Source: a virus
Virus record (IMG/VR): IMGVR_UViG_3300007265_000001
Coordinates: 1 to 43,341 of that record
Reading direction: 5' to 3' (one strand)
DNA length: 43,341 bases
Every line of letters begins with the position of its first letter. The first letter of the stretch is position 1. The position numbers and the translations under genes are program-made. Of the stretch, positions 1-6,581 are shown one piece after another. Under the pieces are notes generated by a model. The model did not search any database and was not told the DNA's origin. It saw only the letters and a program-made list of their open reading frames with translations.

Positions 1-442
1 AGCGTTTTTTTCCCGTCGCTAGCGTGCGAATGTCTGGCGCAGCGGTCGCAGGCGATTTATCCCTAGGAATTTCGACCCCATATCCCCTCTTGTCGAAGTT
101 GCGCGGTGAATCAACCGTGGCTGTCTTCGTGTTGTGACACGATTCGCAGAGCCCTTGACCATTCGACAGTTGCCACGTCCCGCCCTGCGACAGTGGCACG
201 ATATGGTCTGCATGCGTGCTCAGCGCCTTGCCACAGCCCTTGCAGATGGGGTCACGCCACAAGATGATCTTGCGCCAGCGGCGGTGGCGTGCATCGTAGC
301 CACGCTCATGGGAGTTGCCCCGTCGCCGTGCGTCGAGCTGACTGAGCAATAGCAGATGCTCAGCGCAGCGCGTCTGCGGTGGATGCACGATGATGCCACA
401 TGTCGTGGAGTGGACGCACAGTCTGCCGGGGCGATTAGGCAT
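1..442 (-). CDS. HNH endonuclease, runs off the left edge (partial)
   Basis: Reads from ATG at 440-442 to the window edge with no stop, about 147 codons. The central part has the ordered Cys/His pattern of phage HNH nucleases: WRKIILWRDPICKGCGK, then THADHIVPLSQGG, then LSNGQGLCESCHNTKT, i.e. two CxxC zinc pairs around the DHIVP/N catalytic segment. In HK97-like phages such a gene sits next to TerS and assists cos cleavage and packaging. Here the next gene in the same direction, across the window junction, is in the TerS block, which fits. Its start follows directly on the stop of the upstream gene (TAA then ATG). The last residues depend on how the two window ends join: joined through the end repeat, the frame would stop a few codons past the junction. 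Recognition is strong; the exact C-terminus is unknown. Confidence 0.9.
   Translation of the reverse strand, partial: MPNRPGRLCVHSTTCGIIVHPPQTRCAEHLLLLSQLDARRRGNSHERGYDARHRRWRKIILWRDPICKGCGKALSTHADHIVPLSQGGTWQLSNGQGLCESCHNTKTATVDSPRNFDKRGYGVEIPRDKSPATAAPDIRTLATGKKR
7..32. repeat. 26-bp direct repeat, left copy
   Basis: Five T followed by a 21-base segment containing the palindrome CGCTAGCG, identical to 43313-43338. The flanks differ on both sides of each copy. The simplest reading is overlap of a circular genome whose outermost few bases are assembly tips; a cos-proximal repeat is the alternative. Confidence 0.8.
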
Positions 443-688
443 TTAGTCAGCTAGGGTAATGCGCCCGAAATAGATTCTGCCGTTCTTCGCAAACACGTCT
501 TGCTCGTCGCGCGTAGTCTTGAACGTGACCTCGCCGCCTTTGAACTGAGGGTCGTCAGCGTACACATGCCAAGTCCCGGTCGCCTTCGCGTCCACGAACC
601 CGCCCAAATATCGACGTGAGTCGGGACCAAACTGAAGCGTTTGGCTCGGCACCTCAATAACGGTCGTCCTTGGAACCTGCGTCAGCAT
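443..688 (-). CDS. Hypothetical phage protein, 81 aa
   Basis: No family recognised. The protein is beta-rich in character, with short hydrophobic/polar alternations (RRYLGGFVDAK, GTWHVYADD, GRIYFGRITL), no signal peptide and no membrane segment. Its stop codon is immediately followed by the ATG of the HNH gene, so the two are almost certainly co-translated from the end of the long leftward early transcript. The gap to the upstream lipoprotein gene is only about 20 bases. Function not assigned. Confidence 0.6.
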   Translation of the reverse strand: MLTQVPRTTVIEVPSQTLQFGPDSRRYLGGFVDAKATGTWHVYADDPQFKGGEVTFKTTRDEQDVFAKNGRIYFGRITLAD

Positions 689-709
689 TGGCGCACCCCT
701 CCCTGCTTT

Positions 710-937
710 TTAGGCATGGCAGCGATAGAACTTCGTTGTGCTATCAGGACACTGCACTTCGATGTATTCAGGGAACGGGCTTACATGACAGCCATTGCGC
801 ACGTAGATCAATGCGCCTTGGCAGCCCGGTATCGGCATGGGATAGCCAGCGTGCGGCGCGTGACGACGCGCGCATCCGCTCATAAAAACGGCGATAGCGA
901 GAATCAGCGTGCGCTTGATTCGGACGTTATTTCGCAT
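710..937 (-). CDS. Small lipoprotein, 75 aa
   Basis: The chosen start (CAT at 935-937) gives a classic lipoprotein signal: basic N-terminus MRNNVRIKR, hydrophobic core TLILAIAVF and lipobox FMSGC with the lipidated Cys at residue 22. The mature part is about 54 residues, Cys-containing (PGCQGAL, RNGCHVS, VQCPD, YRCHA), perhaps disulphide-linked outside the cytoplasm. An upstream ATG at 979 would put 14 extra residues before the signal and is less likely. The gene overlaps the end of the exported nuclease-like gene by 34 bases. Size and class recall o-spanins (Rz1), but it lies far from the lysis genes, so an envelope or superinfection-exclusion role is equally possible. Confidence 0.6.
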   Translation of the reverse strand: MRNNVRIKRTLILAIAVFMSGCARRHAPHAGYPMPIPGCQGALIYVRNGCHVSPFPEYIEVQCPDSTTKFYRCHA

Positions 938-1494
938 TGGCCAGTCAGAAACCGAAATCCATAGTGATCGTTGATACATTTCCCGTCGAATGTCGCCTTA
1001 ACACCAGCCGGCAGCTTCTTCATTTCTAGATAGACCGCATACCAATCCGTCACGATTTCGCGCTGCGCTTCCTGCAGTTCCATCTTTCCTTCGCAAACTT
1101 CCTTGTGCAGCCAGTTCTCCACGAGGTCTTTTTCGTGCGCGCCAGGACGCGGCTCATACGGTTGCGGCCACTCGTTCTCGACGCCATTGTCGCCGCCAAG
1201 TTCGAGGCTGATCAGATGGTCGATTTCATATTTGCCAGGAGCTTTGACAGCGCCATACAGGCCGTATACCGCCTCGATTCCCGGCTTGCGATACGGCTTC
1301 GTTGTGCCGTGGCAAATGCCATCGGCATTTTTATTCGTGGTACGCACCAGGCCCGGCGTGACGGTTAAATCCGGTAGCACCGCCGGCCCGTGATGGCGGT
1401 AATGCGCGGTCGGTTTGGCAAATGTGACCATCGCGGCGCCAAACAGCAGTAAGCAGGTGAGCATGAGGCCCATGACTTTTCCGTTGTCACGCAT
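904..1494 (-). CDS. Exported HNH-like (beta-beta-alpha-metal) nuclease-type protein
   Basis: 196 aa from ATG at 1492-1494, preceded by AAGGGG at good spacing; a longer reading to 1557 has no ribosome site. Residues 1-26 form a Sec signal (hydrophobic GLMLTCLLLFGAAMV, cleavage after TFA). The mature protein carries TPGLVRT, YEIDHLISLELGG and NEWPQP, the signature of a widespread group of secreted proteins with an HNH-like DH...N core (the His of IDH being the likely catalytic base). Four Cys residues suggest an extracytoplasmic location. A phage carrying such a gene in its early operon could use it against incoming DNA in the periplasm or as a conversion factor; this is inference. Signal and family motif are clear, activity is not shown. 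Confidence 0.7.
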   Translation of the reverse strand: MRDNGKVMGLMLTCLLLFGAAMVTFAKPTAHYRHHGPAVLPDLTVTPGLVRTTNKNADGICHGTTKPYRKPGIEAVYGLYGAVKAPGKYEIDHLISLELGGDNGVENEWPQPYEPRPGAHEKDLVENWLHKEVCEGKMELQEAQREIVTDWYAVYLEMKKLPAGVKATFDGKCINDHYGFRFLTGQCEITSESSAR

Positions 1495-1520
1495 GCCGAA
1501 CCCCTTTTCTCGATATTCGT

Positions 1521-1736
1521 TCAATGAATCGGACTCCAGAATTCGCGTCGCTGGCAACCGCGCTGAAACGCATTCACGACTTGCGGCCTGAGCTTCTTGC
1601 GCGAGGGGCGAGCATAAGTTTTGACTGGCGAGCCTTCGCTTTCAACTTCCGCGAGGTCGATAGTTGAGTCTTTCGACAGCAATTCTTTTTTCAGGTCAAT
1701 GAGAGCGGACAAAGCTTTTGGCGGAAGGCCAAACAC
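1521..1736 (-). CDS. Hypothetical phage protein, 71 aa
   Basis: Starts at GTG (1734-1736), 7 bases after the stop of the preceding gene. The first half is helical (PPKALSALIDLKKELLSK), the second basic with PSRKKLRPQVVNAFQR. No family recognised; no membrane or signal segment. Its coding status rests on position in the tight operon and sensible amino-acid composition. The C-terminal residues overlap the region upstream of the exported nuclease-like gene, so the end may be less conserved. Confidence 0.45.
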   Translation of the reverse strand: MFGLPPKALSALIDLKKELLSKDSTIDLAEVESEGSPVKTYARPSRKKLRPQVVNAFQRGCQRREFWSPIH

Positions 1737-1743
1737 TTCGATG

Positions 1744-1941
1744 TCACACCAACTGCATCACCATTTCGCCGCGCATGCCCCGGCATCCACGCGGAAGCGA
1801 TTGGCTGATTTCCTTGTCGAGATAATTGCCGCTTGGCCGCTTTTGCCAGGCGTCGAGGAGTCCGCGCGAGATTAAAAGCTGCGGGAGCATTCGGATCGCC
1901 GCAGTCTCGTGATCGAATCCGAGGCAAATGCCGTCCCACAT
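1744..1941 (-). CDS. Hypothetical protein, probably the 3' part of a longer frameshifted gene
   Basis: The first ATG gives 65 aa, but the same frame stays open upstream to about 2078 with convincing protein-like sequence (IAKQLVTVVDELGATVAF, then IKTSEAASRVKNGRAMWDG) and no standard start. Just upstream another frame looks coding (YSIDRINTYIRNFDSPAV, then ARRIANSTRK); a single missing base in the run TTT at 2050-2052 would join them. No start is obvious even after joining; GTG at 2079-2081 is possible. The true gene is therefore probably longer than given. No family recognised. Confidence 0.45.
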   Translation of the reverse strand: MWDGICLGFDHETAAIRMLPQLLISRGLLDAWQKRPSGNYLDKEISQSLPRGCRGMRGEMVMQLV

Positions 1942-2162
1942 CGCGCGGCCATTTTTGACGCGAGACGCAGCTTCGCTAGTCTTGATAAAAGCGACAGTCG
2001 CGCCGAGTTCATCGACGACGGTTACAAGCTGTTTTGCAATAGGAATATCTTTCGAGTGGAGTTGGCGATCCGCCTCGCCACGGCAGGACTATCGAAGTTG
2101 CGTATGTAAGTGTTTATACGGTCAATGCTGTAGGCGAGGAAGTGGAATCGTGAGGAAAGGGA

Positions 2163-2351
2163 CTATCGCTTACGAAATGTGCTATTAGTAGCACGTTTTC
2201 TTCTGAGGGGATTGACGCGCTCTTTGGTTGTGAATGCCCTACCGCACTTCGCATTCAAGCATTTACGGCGTCGCCATACCTGATTCGGGTAGGGTCGAGT
2301 GTTGACGATGCGCGTTGCGCCGCCACAGAAGCGACAGGGCAGGCCGGTCAT
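2163..2351 (-). CDS. NrdR-like zinc-ribbon protein, 62 aa
   Basis: The N-terminus PCRFCGGATRIVNTRP and the segment RRRKCLNAKCGRAFTTKERV reproduce the zinc ribbon of the NrdR/Ogr type, with paired Cys at each end. NrdR itself carries an ATP-cone after this ribbon; here the protein stops shortly after a basic tail, so it is a stand-alone ribbon, likely a DNA- or RNA-binding accessory or a transcription activator. ATG overlaps the upstream stop (ATGA at 2348-2351). Confidence 0.7.
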   Translation of the reverse strand: MTGLPCRFCGGATRIVNTRPYPNQVWRRRKCLNAKCGRAFTTKERVNPLRRKRATNSTFRKR

Positions 2352-2553
2352 GCCTTCGCCAACTCTCTTTCCATTTTGTGTTTCGGACAGAATTCCTCAC
2401 CAGTGTCGGCGATATAGCTACAGCGAACCTCGTCATGCCAGAGAAGCGCACCAGTGTCGCATATTCCGAAGGGTCAATCGCGACGCCGCCAATATGCGTC
2501 GCGTAGACGGGTGTCTTCGTGACGTGCTGGCAGCGGCGGGGATCGCTTTTCAT
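2348..2553 (-). pseudogene. Small Cys/His protein, reading frame interrupted near 2471
   Basis: ATG at 2551-2553 overlaps the RusA stop (ATGA), and a TGA at 2348-2350 overlaps the ATG of the zinc-ribbon gene (ATGA), so one gene is expected to fill this interval. But the starting frame (MKSDPRRCQHVTKTPVYA, then THIGGVAIDP) and the ending frame (CDTGALLWHDEVRCSYIAD, then TGEEFCPKHKMERELAKA) differ by -1. The shift can be healed by one extra base in the run GGG at 2471-2473, giving a roughly 68-aa protein with C/H pairs typical of a treble-clef or ribbon. This is either an under-called homopolymer in the assembly or a genuine mutation. No family name can be given. Confidence 0.6.
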
Positions 2554-2960
2554 CCCATTCTCTCCACGCGAATCTCCACGCGCTGAAACTCGCCGTAATG
2601 TTTCGCCTTCGTCACGCGCACGACTTGCGCGTCATCGGTCCACACGATGCCGGTGAGCGAATCGAGAATGGCACGCTCGAGCTTATCGATGTCGGGCTTC
2701 ACCGTCGGGAATCTGCGGTCGGTCGACTTCGGGCGCAGAAAACAAAATTGCAATTGCGCGGATAGCGGGATCTCCGGGCCGAACATTTCCCATGCCGCAT
2801 CGCGCATCGCAGCTTTCGCCGCGTCGCGAACTTTCTTCCGCCATGGATTCAGCTTCGCGCTATTGTTCGGCGCGAGGATGCGCTTGCCATCGGGCAGAGG
2901 AATTATGCGTAGGCCGCCTTGCGGGATGGCGCGGCCGGGGATGACGATTTCGATTTTCAC
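2550..2960 (-). CDS. rusA: RusA-like Holliday junction resolvase
   Basis: 136 aa from GTG at 2958-2960, chosen because AAGGG lies 6 bases upstream and GTGA overlaps the preceding stop; an ATG at 2984 exists further upstream. The RusA family cleaves four-way junctions as a metal-dependent homodimer. The diagnostic block is present: KPDIDKLERAILDSL (Asp 90 and 92) and WTDDAQVVRVTKAKHY (Asp 109/110), plus the N-terminal IVIPGRAIPQGG that packs the core. With the RecT-like protein and PD-(D/E)XK nuclease further upstream it forms the phage recombination set; in phages RusA resolves branched intermediates before packaging. Confidence 0.9.
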   Translation of the reverse strand: MKIEIVIPGRAIPQGGLRIIPLPDGKRILAPNNSAKLNPWRKKVRDAAKAAMRDAAWEMFGPEIPLSAQLQFCFLRPKSTDRRFPTVKPDIDKLERAILDSLTGIVWTDDAQVVRVTKAKHYGEFQRVEIRVERMG

Positions 2961-3535
2961 TTGGACCCTTCTGCTTTGCCGCAAGTGCAGCGAAACAAAA
3001 TCTTCCTGTTAGGATCCATCGCCGTTGCCGTGCAAATTGGAGCAGTAGCGCCTTGCAATTCGCAATCCGGTGCGTGGCCAGTTAGGTCAATTTGTCCACT
3101 TGTTACGGCGAATGCTGGCGCAGGCGATGCAGAAAGTAGCGCACGCTCCACGCACTTTGCCACGCTCTCATGTAAATCCAAGTCGTCTAGCTCGACGGGG
3201 ATTTTTGCGCCGTCGTCGTTGAATAGCTCCACCCATCCCGCACCTTTTTCCACTTGCAGTAGAATCGACCAACCTTCGGGGAGGTCGCGCGCAGCATTCT
3301 GAATTGCAGCATCTAGCTTGCTCTTTGCTGGTATAGCAGGCTCCTCTCTCTTCTCATCAGGAGATGTAGGGTCGGGGACACCATCTTTAATACATCCAAC
3401 GCATAACTCTGAGATTATCGCTTCCCCACAGCAGGCACACGAAGCAGGCTCCTCTCTCTTTGCGACCAATCGCGCCGCCGCGGCCTCATGTCCCGTCGTC
3501 GGCGCGTATTCCATTGCTTTGTCGCGTTCGCTCAC
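2957..3535 (-). CDS. Hypothetical protein with zinc-finger-like segment, 192 aa
   Basis: GTG start at 3533-3535 overlaps the upstream stop (GTGA), and its own stop overlaps the RusA start. The N-terminal region holds CACCGEAIISELCVGC (two CxxC pairs, residues about 33-48), a likely zinc knuckle. The middle (GWSILLQVEKGAGWVELF, DLDLHESVAKCVERAL) looks like a small alpha/beta domain. The C-terminus has CTCGKAEGSK, a further Cys pair. The peptide KREEP occurs twice in the first 70 residues, bracketing the finger, a small internal duplication. No family recognised. Confidence 0.7.
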   Translation of the reverse strand: MSERDKAMEYAPTTGHEAAAARLVAKREEPASCACCGEAIISELCVGCIKDGVPDPTSPDEKREEPAIPAKSKLDAAIQNAARDLPEGWSILLQVEKGAGWVELFNDDGAKIPVELDDLDLHESVAKCVERALLSASPAPAFAVTSGQIDLTGHAPDCELQGATAPICTATAMDPNRKILFRCTCGKAEGSK

Positions 3536-3732
3536 GGCTTCACCGATTGGCCGAAGCCCTTTGTGCGTATGTCATATTTGCGTCCCTCCGGTGCGCAGTC
3601 CCGTAACGCTTCCCGGGCCCTGTCTAGTTCGCGCCCATCAAATGCCGCGCCTATCATCTCGGTTGGACCGCAACTGTCGATTTGGTCCATTACGACCGCG
3701 AGCGCTGCCCATAATTGTTCTTGCTTGCTCAT
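3532..3732 (-). CDS. Hypothetical phage protein, 66 aa
   Basis: The ATG at 3730-3732 is set by a strong GAGGAGGG ribosome site and by ATGA overlap with the preceding gene. Helical N-terminus (EQLWAALAVVMDQIDSCG) followed by GRELDRAREALRDCAPEG; soluble, no known family. Sits in a run of small overlapping early genes. A longer reading to 3945 in this frame is antisense-like and not used. Confidence 0.65.
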   Translation of the reverse strand: MSKQEQLWAALAVVMDQIDSCGPTEMIGAAFDGRELDRAREALRDCAPEGRKYDIRTKGFGQSVKP

Positions 3733-3917
3733 GCTGCTGCCCTCCTCGGCGAATAAGTAATTGGAAACGGTTTCGCTATCACGAAGCATTCGCAATGCGC
3801 GTCGAGTTCGCGCCGCAGTTTGGTTTTGCATTCCTTGCACGGCCCGACGATCACATCCTGGCCGTGGTTGCTGGCGACCAGCGTCTTTTCGCACAGGCAG
3901 CAGAGGAAACGGCTCAT
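3729..3917 (-). CDS. Small zinc-ribbon-like protein, 62 aa
   Basis: MSRFLCCLCEKTLVAS at the start and VGPCKECKTKLRREL in the middle give two CxxC pairs about 25 residues apart, a zinc-ribbon layout, followed by DAHCECF. ATG at 3915-3917 forms ATGA with the upstream stop, and the stop forms ATGA with the next start. Likely a small nucleic-acid- or protein-binding adaptor; no specific family recognised. Confidence 0.65.
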   Translation of the reverse strand: MSRFLCCLCEKTLVASNHGQDVIVGPCKECKTKLRRELDAHCECFVIAKPFPITYSPRRAAA

Positions 3918-4198
3918 ACTGGAGCCCACACATTGACAAGCACAATTGCCGCCTGTTCGCGCACGTCTTTGGGGAAGGATTCGACGCATTCGCAATTCGC
4001 CATCCAGCGAGCCGCTTCGCCGAGGGAGCGTTTATTGTAGCGAGTCGACTCCCAGTGATCGCAGTCGCAGCACTCTATTGCGTCTTTCGCAAGTTCGACT
4101 TTTTCGAGGAATTTGCGCGCTGTAATTTGCGATTCGTCGCCGAAGCGAAGCGGCTGTGCCAAAACCTTCCTCGCTTCGGCGATGTTCATAGCGTTCAC
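3914..4198 (-). CDS. Hypothetical Cys-containing phage protein, about 94 aa
   Basis: GTG at 4196-4198 is taken as start because it forms GTGA with the preceding stop; an in-frame ATG at 4187-4189 (MNIAEARKVL) would shorten it by three residues. Contains AIECCDCDHWES and ANCECVESF, a compact Cys/His cluster that may bind metal, inside an otherwise helical protein (ARKFLEKVELAKDA, REQAAIVLVNVW). Function unknown. Confidence 0.6.
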   Translation of the reverse strand: MNAMNIAEARKVLAQPLRFGDESQITARKFLEKVELAKDAIECCDCDHWESTRYNKRSLGEAARWMANCECVESFPKDVREQAAIVLVNVWAPV

Positions 4199-4848
4199 GC
4201 GGCCTCTGATTCTTCTTCCAGCAGCGAGCCCTGCGCCTTCTGCATCTTCACCCACAAGGTGTGACCGAAGTGGCGGCCAGTGAAGCGCCAAGTCTCGATA
4301 TCCCATTCGACCTTGACGCGGAACGAGAGCACGGTTTGATCTTTTGCCTTGCCCTCGCCGCGAGCTTCCTTCACCTGAATCTTGCCGTGCGTGATCTCCG
4401 CAAACGGCAGTTTCAGCGCCGTCGCTTTCTCAATCGCATCGGGCGCCAGCGCGAGCTCAACCACTTGCGCCGGCACATTGTCCACGCTGATGTTGTCGAC
4501 GCCGAGGTCGACCAATCCGTCCCACACTTCGATGACGCGCGAGGGCAACACTTTTGCGGCGCGATGCTCTTCGAGCAACGGAAACGAAATCTCGATCGCG
4601 ACGAAGGCTTTGTCGTTCTTGTCGCGCTCGGTGTGCGGCTTCACGAACTCGGCGGCGAGATAGCCATTACGGACGGTCTGCGGTTTCTCGGCTTTCGCGT
4701 CGACGAGATTTTGCTGCTCGGGCTCTTTCCGCGTCGGCGTATCGAAATCCTTCACGGCATCCAGCGGCGGCGCTTGCTGATGCGGCTTGGATTTCTTTGG
4801 CCGTTCACTTTTTTCTGGTGGCAGATGGTTTCCCTTTTTCCCTTTCAT
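4195..4848 (-). CDS. Hypothetical early protein, 217 aa
   Basis: ATG at 4846-4848 has a near-perfect site (AGGAGG) seven bases before it. Residues 1-60 are charged and proline-rich (GKKGNHLPPEKSERPKKS), probably disordered; residues 75-205 form a folded, beta-rich part (KAFVAIEISFPLLEE, SRVIEVWDGLVDLGV, QTVLSFRVKVEWDIETW, FGHTLWVKMQK). The strong ribosome site suggests high expression. Position between the DUF1376 gene and small zinc proteins suggests a role in DNA metabolism, perhaps as a binding protein, but no family is recognised. Confidence 0.7.
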   Translation of the reverse strand: MKGKKGNHLPPEKSERPKKSKPHQQAPPLDAVKDFDTPTRKEPEQQNLVDAKAEKPQTVRNGYLAAEFVKPHTERDKNDKAFVAIEISFPLLEEHRAAKVLPSRVIEVWDGLVDLGVDNISVDNVPAQVVELALAPDAIEKATALKLPFAEITHGKIQVKEARGEGKAKDQTVLSFRVKVEWDIETWRFTGRHFGHTLWVKMQKAQGSLLEEESEAA

Positions 4849-4888
4849 GATTTCCTCCTGGTGAGATTTTTGGTGCTACTGCAAAAAG

Positions 4889-5563
4889 TCATAGCGGCGT
4901 CCTGTGATACTTGCGCTCGAACTCGGCCATCTCCCTGGCTTCCACATCGCGCTTGGCCGAAAAGAATTGCGGCGGGACGCCAATGCTGAGCGACTGGCAC
5001 TCTTGCGCGGTGTCCTCCATCGCTTGCGTCAGCCACTCGCCGGCAGCGATGACGATCTCGAAATGCTTAAGCCAGATGGATTGGAATTTGACTTGTCCGA
5101 ACGGCTTGTCGAACCCGATGGCGACGAATGCGGCGGCGGCTCCCGCCTCTTCTTTTTCTTTATTTGGTTCTGGTGCTGGTGCTGGATAGCTTTCCTCTGG
5201 GTTATTGGCTGGGTTTTTTTGGGAATCCACTGGGTTTCCGCTGGGTTTTGGTCTTCCGCCACGTTTACCATTCTCTTGCGCGGCCTTAATCCTTGATTCT
5301 GAATGCTTTAGCTCTTGCTCGAATCTTTTGTGTGAAAACCCGGCGGGGGTCCGAAAAAAGAACTGTTGCAAAACATTTTTGACCGCTGCTCGTTCGCGTT
5401 TCGTCGTCGCTCCGCAGATTTTAAAGAGCACTTTTGGGGCGCGCGGGAGTTCGCCCGTCGAGTAAAGCGTGTCGAGTAACAGTGTGTAGGCCCCATGCTC
5501 CATCATCGACAAATGCCTCGTATCCCGGGCATAGTCACCCGGAAATCTTCGGTAATAGTTCAT
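4889..5563 (-). CDS. DUF1376 (YdaU-like) replication-module protein
   Basis: 224 aa. The N-terminal 90 residues match the DUF1376 family: NYYRRFPGDYARDTRHLSMM, then EHGAYTLLLDTLYSTGELP, and repeated basic helices resembling a winged-helix fold. Members sit in phage replication modules, often where an initiator would be expected. A proline/glutamate-rich linker (about 100-140) separates a C-terminal helical region (GQVKFQSIWLKHFEIVIAA). No DnaC or DnaB homologue is seen next to it; the nearest ATPase is the HerA-like protein upstream. Function as replication initiator or helicase loader adaptor is inference. Confidence 0.8.
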   Translation of the reverse strand: MNYYRRFPGDYARDTRHLSMMEHGAYTLLLDTLYSTGELPRAPKVLFKICGATTKRERAAVKNVLQQFFFRTPAGFSHKRFEQELKHSESRIKAAQENGKRGGRPKPSGNPVDSQKNPANNPEESYPAPAPEPNKEKEEAGAAAAFVAIGFDKPFGQVKFQSIWLKHFEIVIAAGEWLTQAMEDTAQECQSLSIGVPPQFFSAKRDVEAREMAEFERKYHRTPL

Positions 5564-5576
5564 CCGACCCGAACCC

Positions 5577-6581
5577 TCAGTCCCCTACCGCCAGCGCCTC
5601 TAAATTCGCAGGCTGATAGTCAGCCTTGACCCAACGCTCCCAACTCACTCCGTCAGGATTTTTCTTTGATGGCTTGTCATATGCGCCGATGATCCAACGC
5701 TGAAACCCGACAGTCTCTTTGGTCCTCACGTACGGCATCGGGTACGGCCTGCATCCAAACGCGCGCAGCTTCTCTCGTCGATAGTGGCAATCCTGCAAGC
5801 TCTCCGGAGTCGTGAGCATGTAGACCATGATGTCGTCGGGATTGACGCCATGCCGTGCGAGATTTTCTAGGCCGCGGAAGAGCGGGCGTTCATGCGCTGA
5901 GTTATCCCAAGCGGTATAAATCCGCTTTCGCTGAAATTCATTGTCGCGGTACTTCACCGACGCGATCGCTTCGCAGACTTCATCAGTCAGCATTCGCGCG
6001 TTGATTCCTTGATTCCAGCAGACCTTAAAGTCACCGTCGCGGATCGCGGCAATTTCGTTGCGCCAGTTGGGATTCCCGAACGTGTCGTTATCTAAAAGGA
6101 GAAGATTTTTCGGCCACGGCTCACCGCGCCAGATCGACTGGACTGAATCTTCCGCGCGAGCCTTGCCTTCGCGGTCTGGGACACTGCAAAACCAGCAGGT
6201 TTCTTTGGTGAAGCGGCAGCCGCGCTGCGTAAAGCCAATGCTGTGCTGATAGCCGGGATAGATCGAATAGTCGGCTTCGTGCGTCGTGATCCCCACCTGC
6301 TCAAGCTTCGTGATTCTCAACGGCGGAGCGTCCCAACCGCTCCCGCCAATCGCAGCATTCGGATAGATATTTCGGAGTTCTTCCGCGAGCGGGACGGTCT
6401 TTGAGAAAATTAGCGACGCATAAATCCTGTCCGGCGCGTCCCAGAGTTGACGCTCAAGGGCAGCGGCGTTTCCGGCCCTGCGAAGCTCCACGTCGTTGCC
6501 AAGATTGCGATGGTGGGCAGCAATCCGCATGAGCGCCAGATTCGGCCCCGTACCGTCGAGTTGAAGCAGTAGCACCTTCAC
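5577..6581 (-). CDS. Radical-SAM-like protein with N-terminal cobalamin-binding-like domain
   Basis: 334 aa from GTG at 6579-6581, which forms GTGA with the preceding stop; the frame extends further upstream but that part is the antisense-like third frame of the methyltransferase. Residues 1-110 look like a Rossmann-type cobalamin-binding domain (VLLLQLDGTGPNLALMRIA, IYASLIFSK, AAIGGSGWDAPP). Then comes RGCRFTKETCWFCS with Cys 122, 129 and 132 (C-x6-C-x2-C), a variant of the iron-sulfur motif CxxxCxxC, followed by NLLLLDNDTFGN and a barrel-like stretch (VCWNQGINARMLTDEVC). This layout fits B12-dependent radical SAM enzymes. Substrate unknown; its place beside methyltransferase remnants suggests nucleic-acid modification, which is inference. 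Confidence 0.75.
   Translation of the reverse strand: MKVLLLQLDGTGPNLALMRIAAHHRNLGNDVELRRAGNAAALERQLWDAPDRIYASLIFSKTVPLAEELRNIYPNAAIGGSGWDAPPLRITKLEQVGITTHEADYSIYPGYQHSIGFTQRGCRFTKETCWFCSVPDREGKARAEDSVQSIWRGEPWPKNLLLLDNDTFGNPNWRNEIAAIRDGDFKVCWNQGINARMLTDEVCEAIASVKYRDNEFQRKRIYTAWDNSAHERPLFRGLENLARHGVNPDDIMVYMLTTPESLQDCHYRREKLRAFGCRPYPMPYVRTKETVGFQRWIIGAYDKPSKKNPDGVSWERWVKADYQPANLEALAVGD

Noticed and set aside
2163-2351. Full-length NrdR repressor
   Set aside because: Only the zinc ribbon is present; no ATP-cone follows in any frame.
4261-4989. Long plus-strand frame opposite the 217-aa gene
   Set aside because: The minus-strand gene has a strong ribosome site and better composition.
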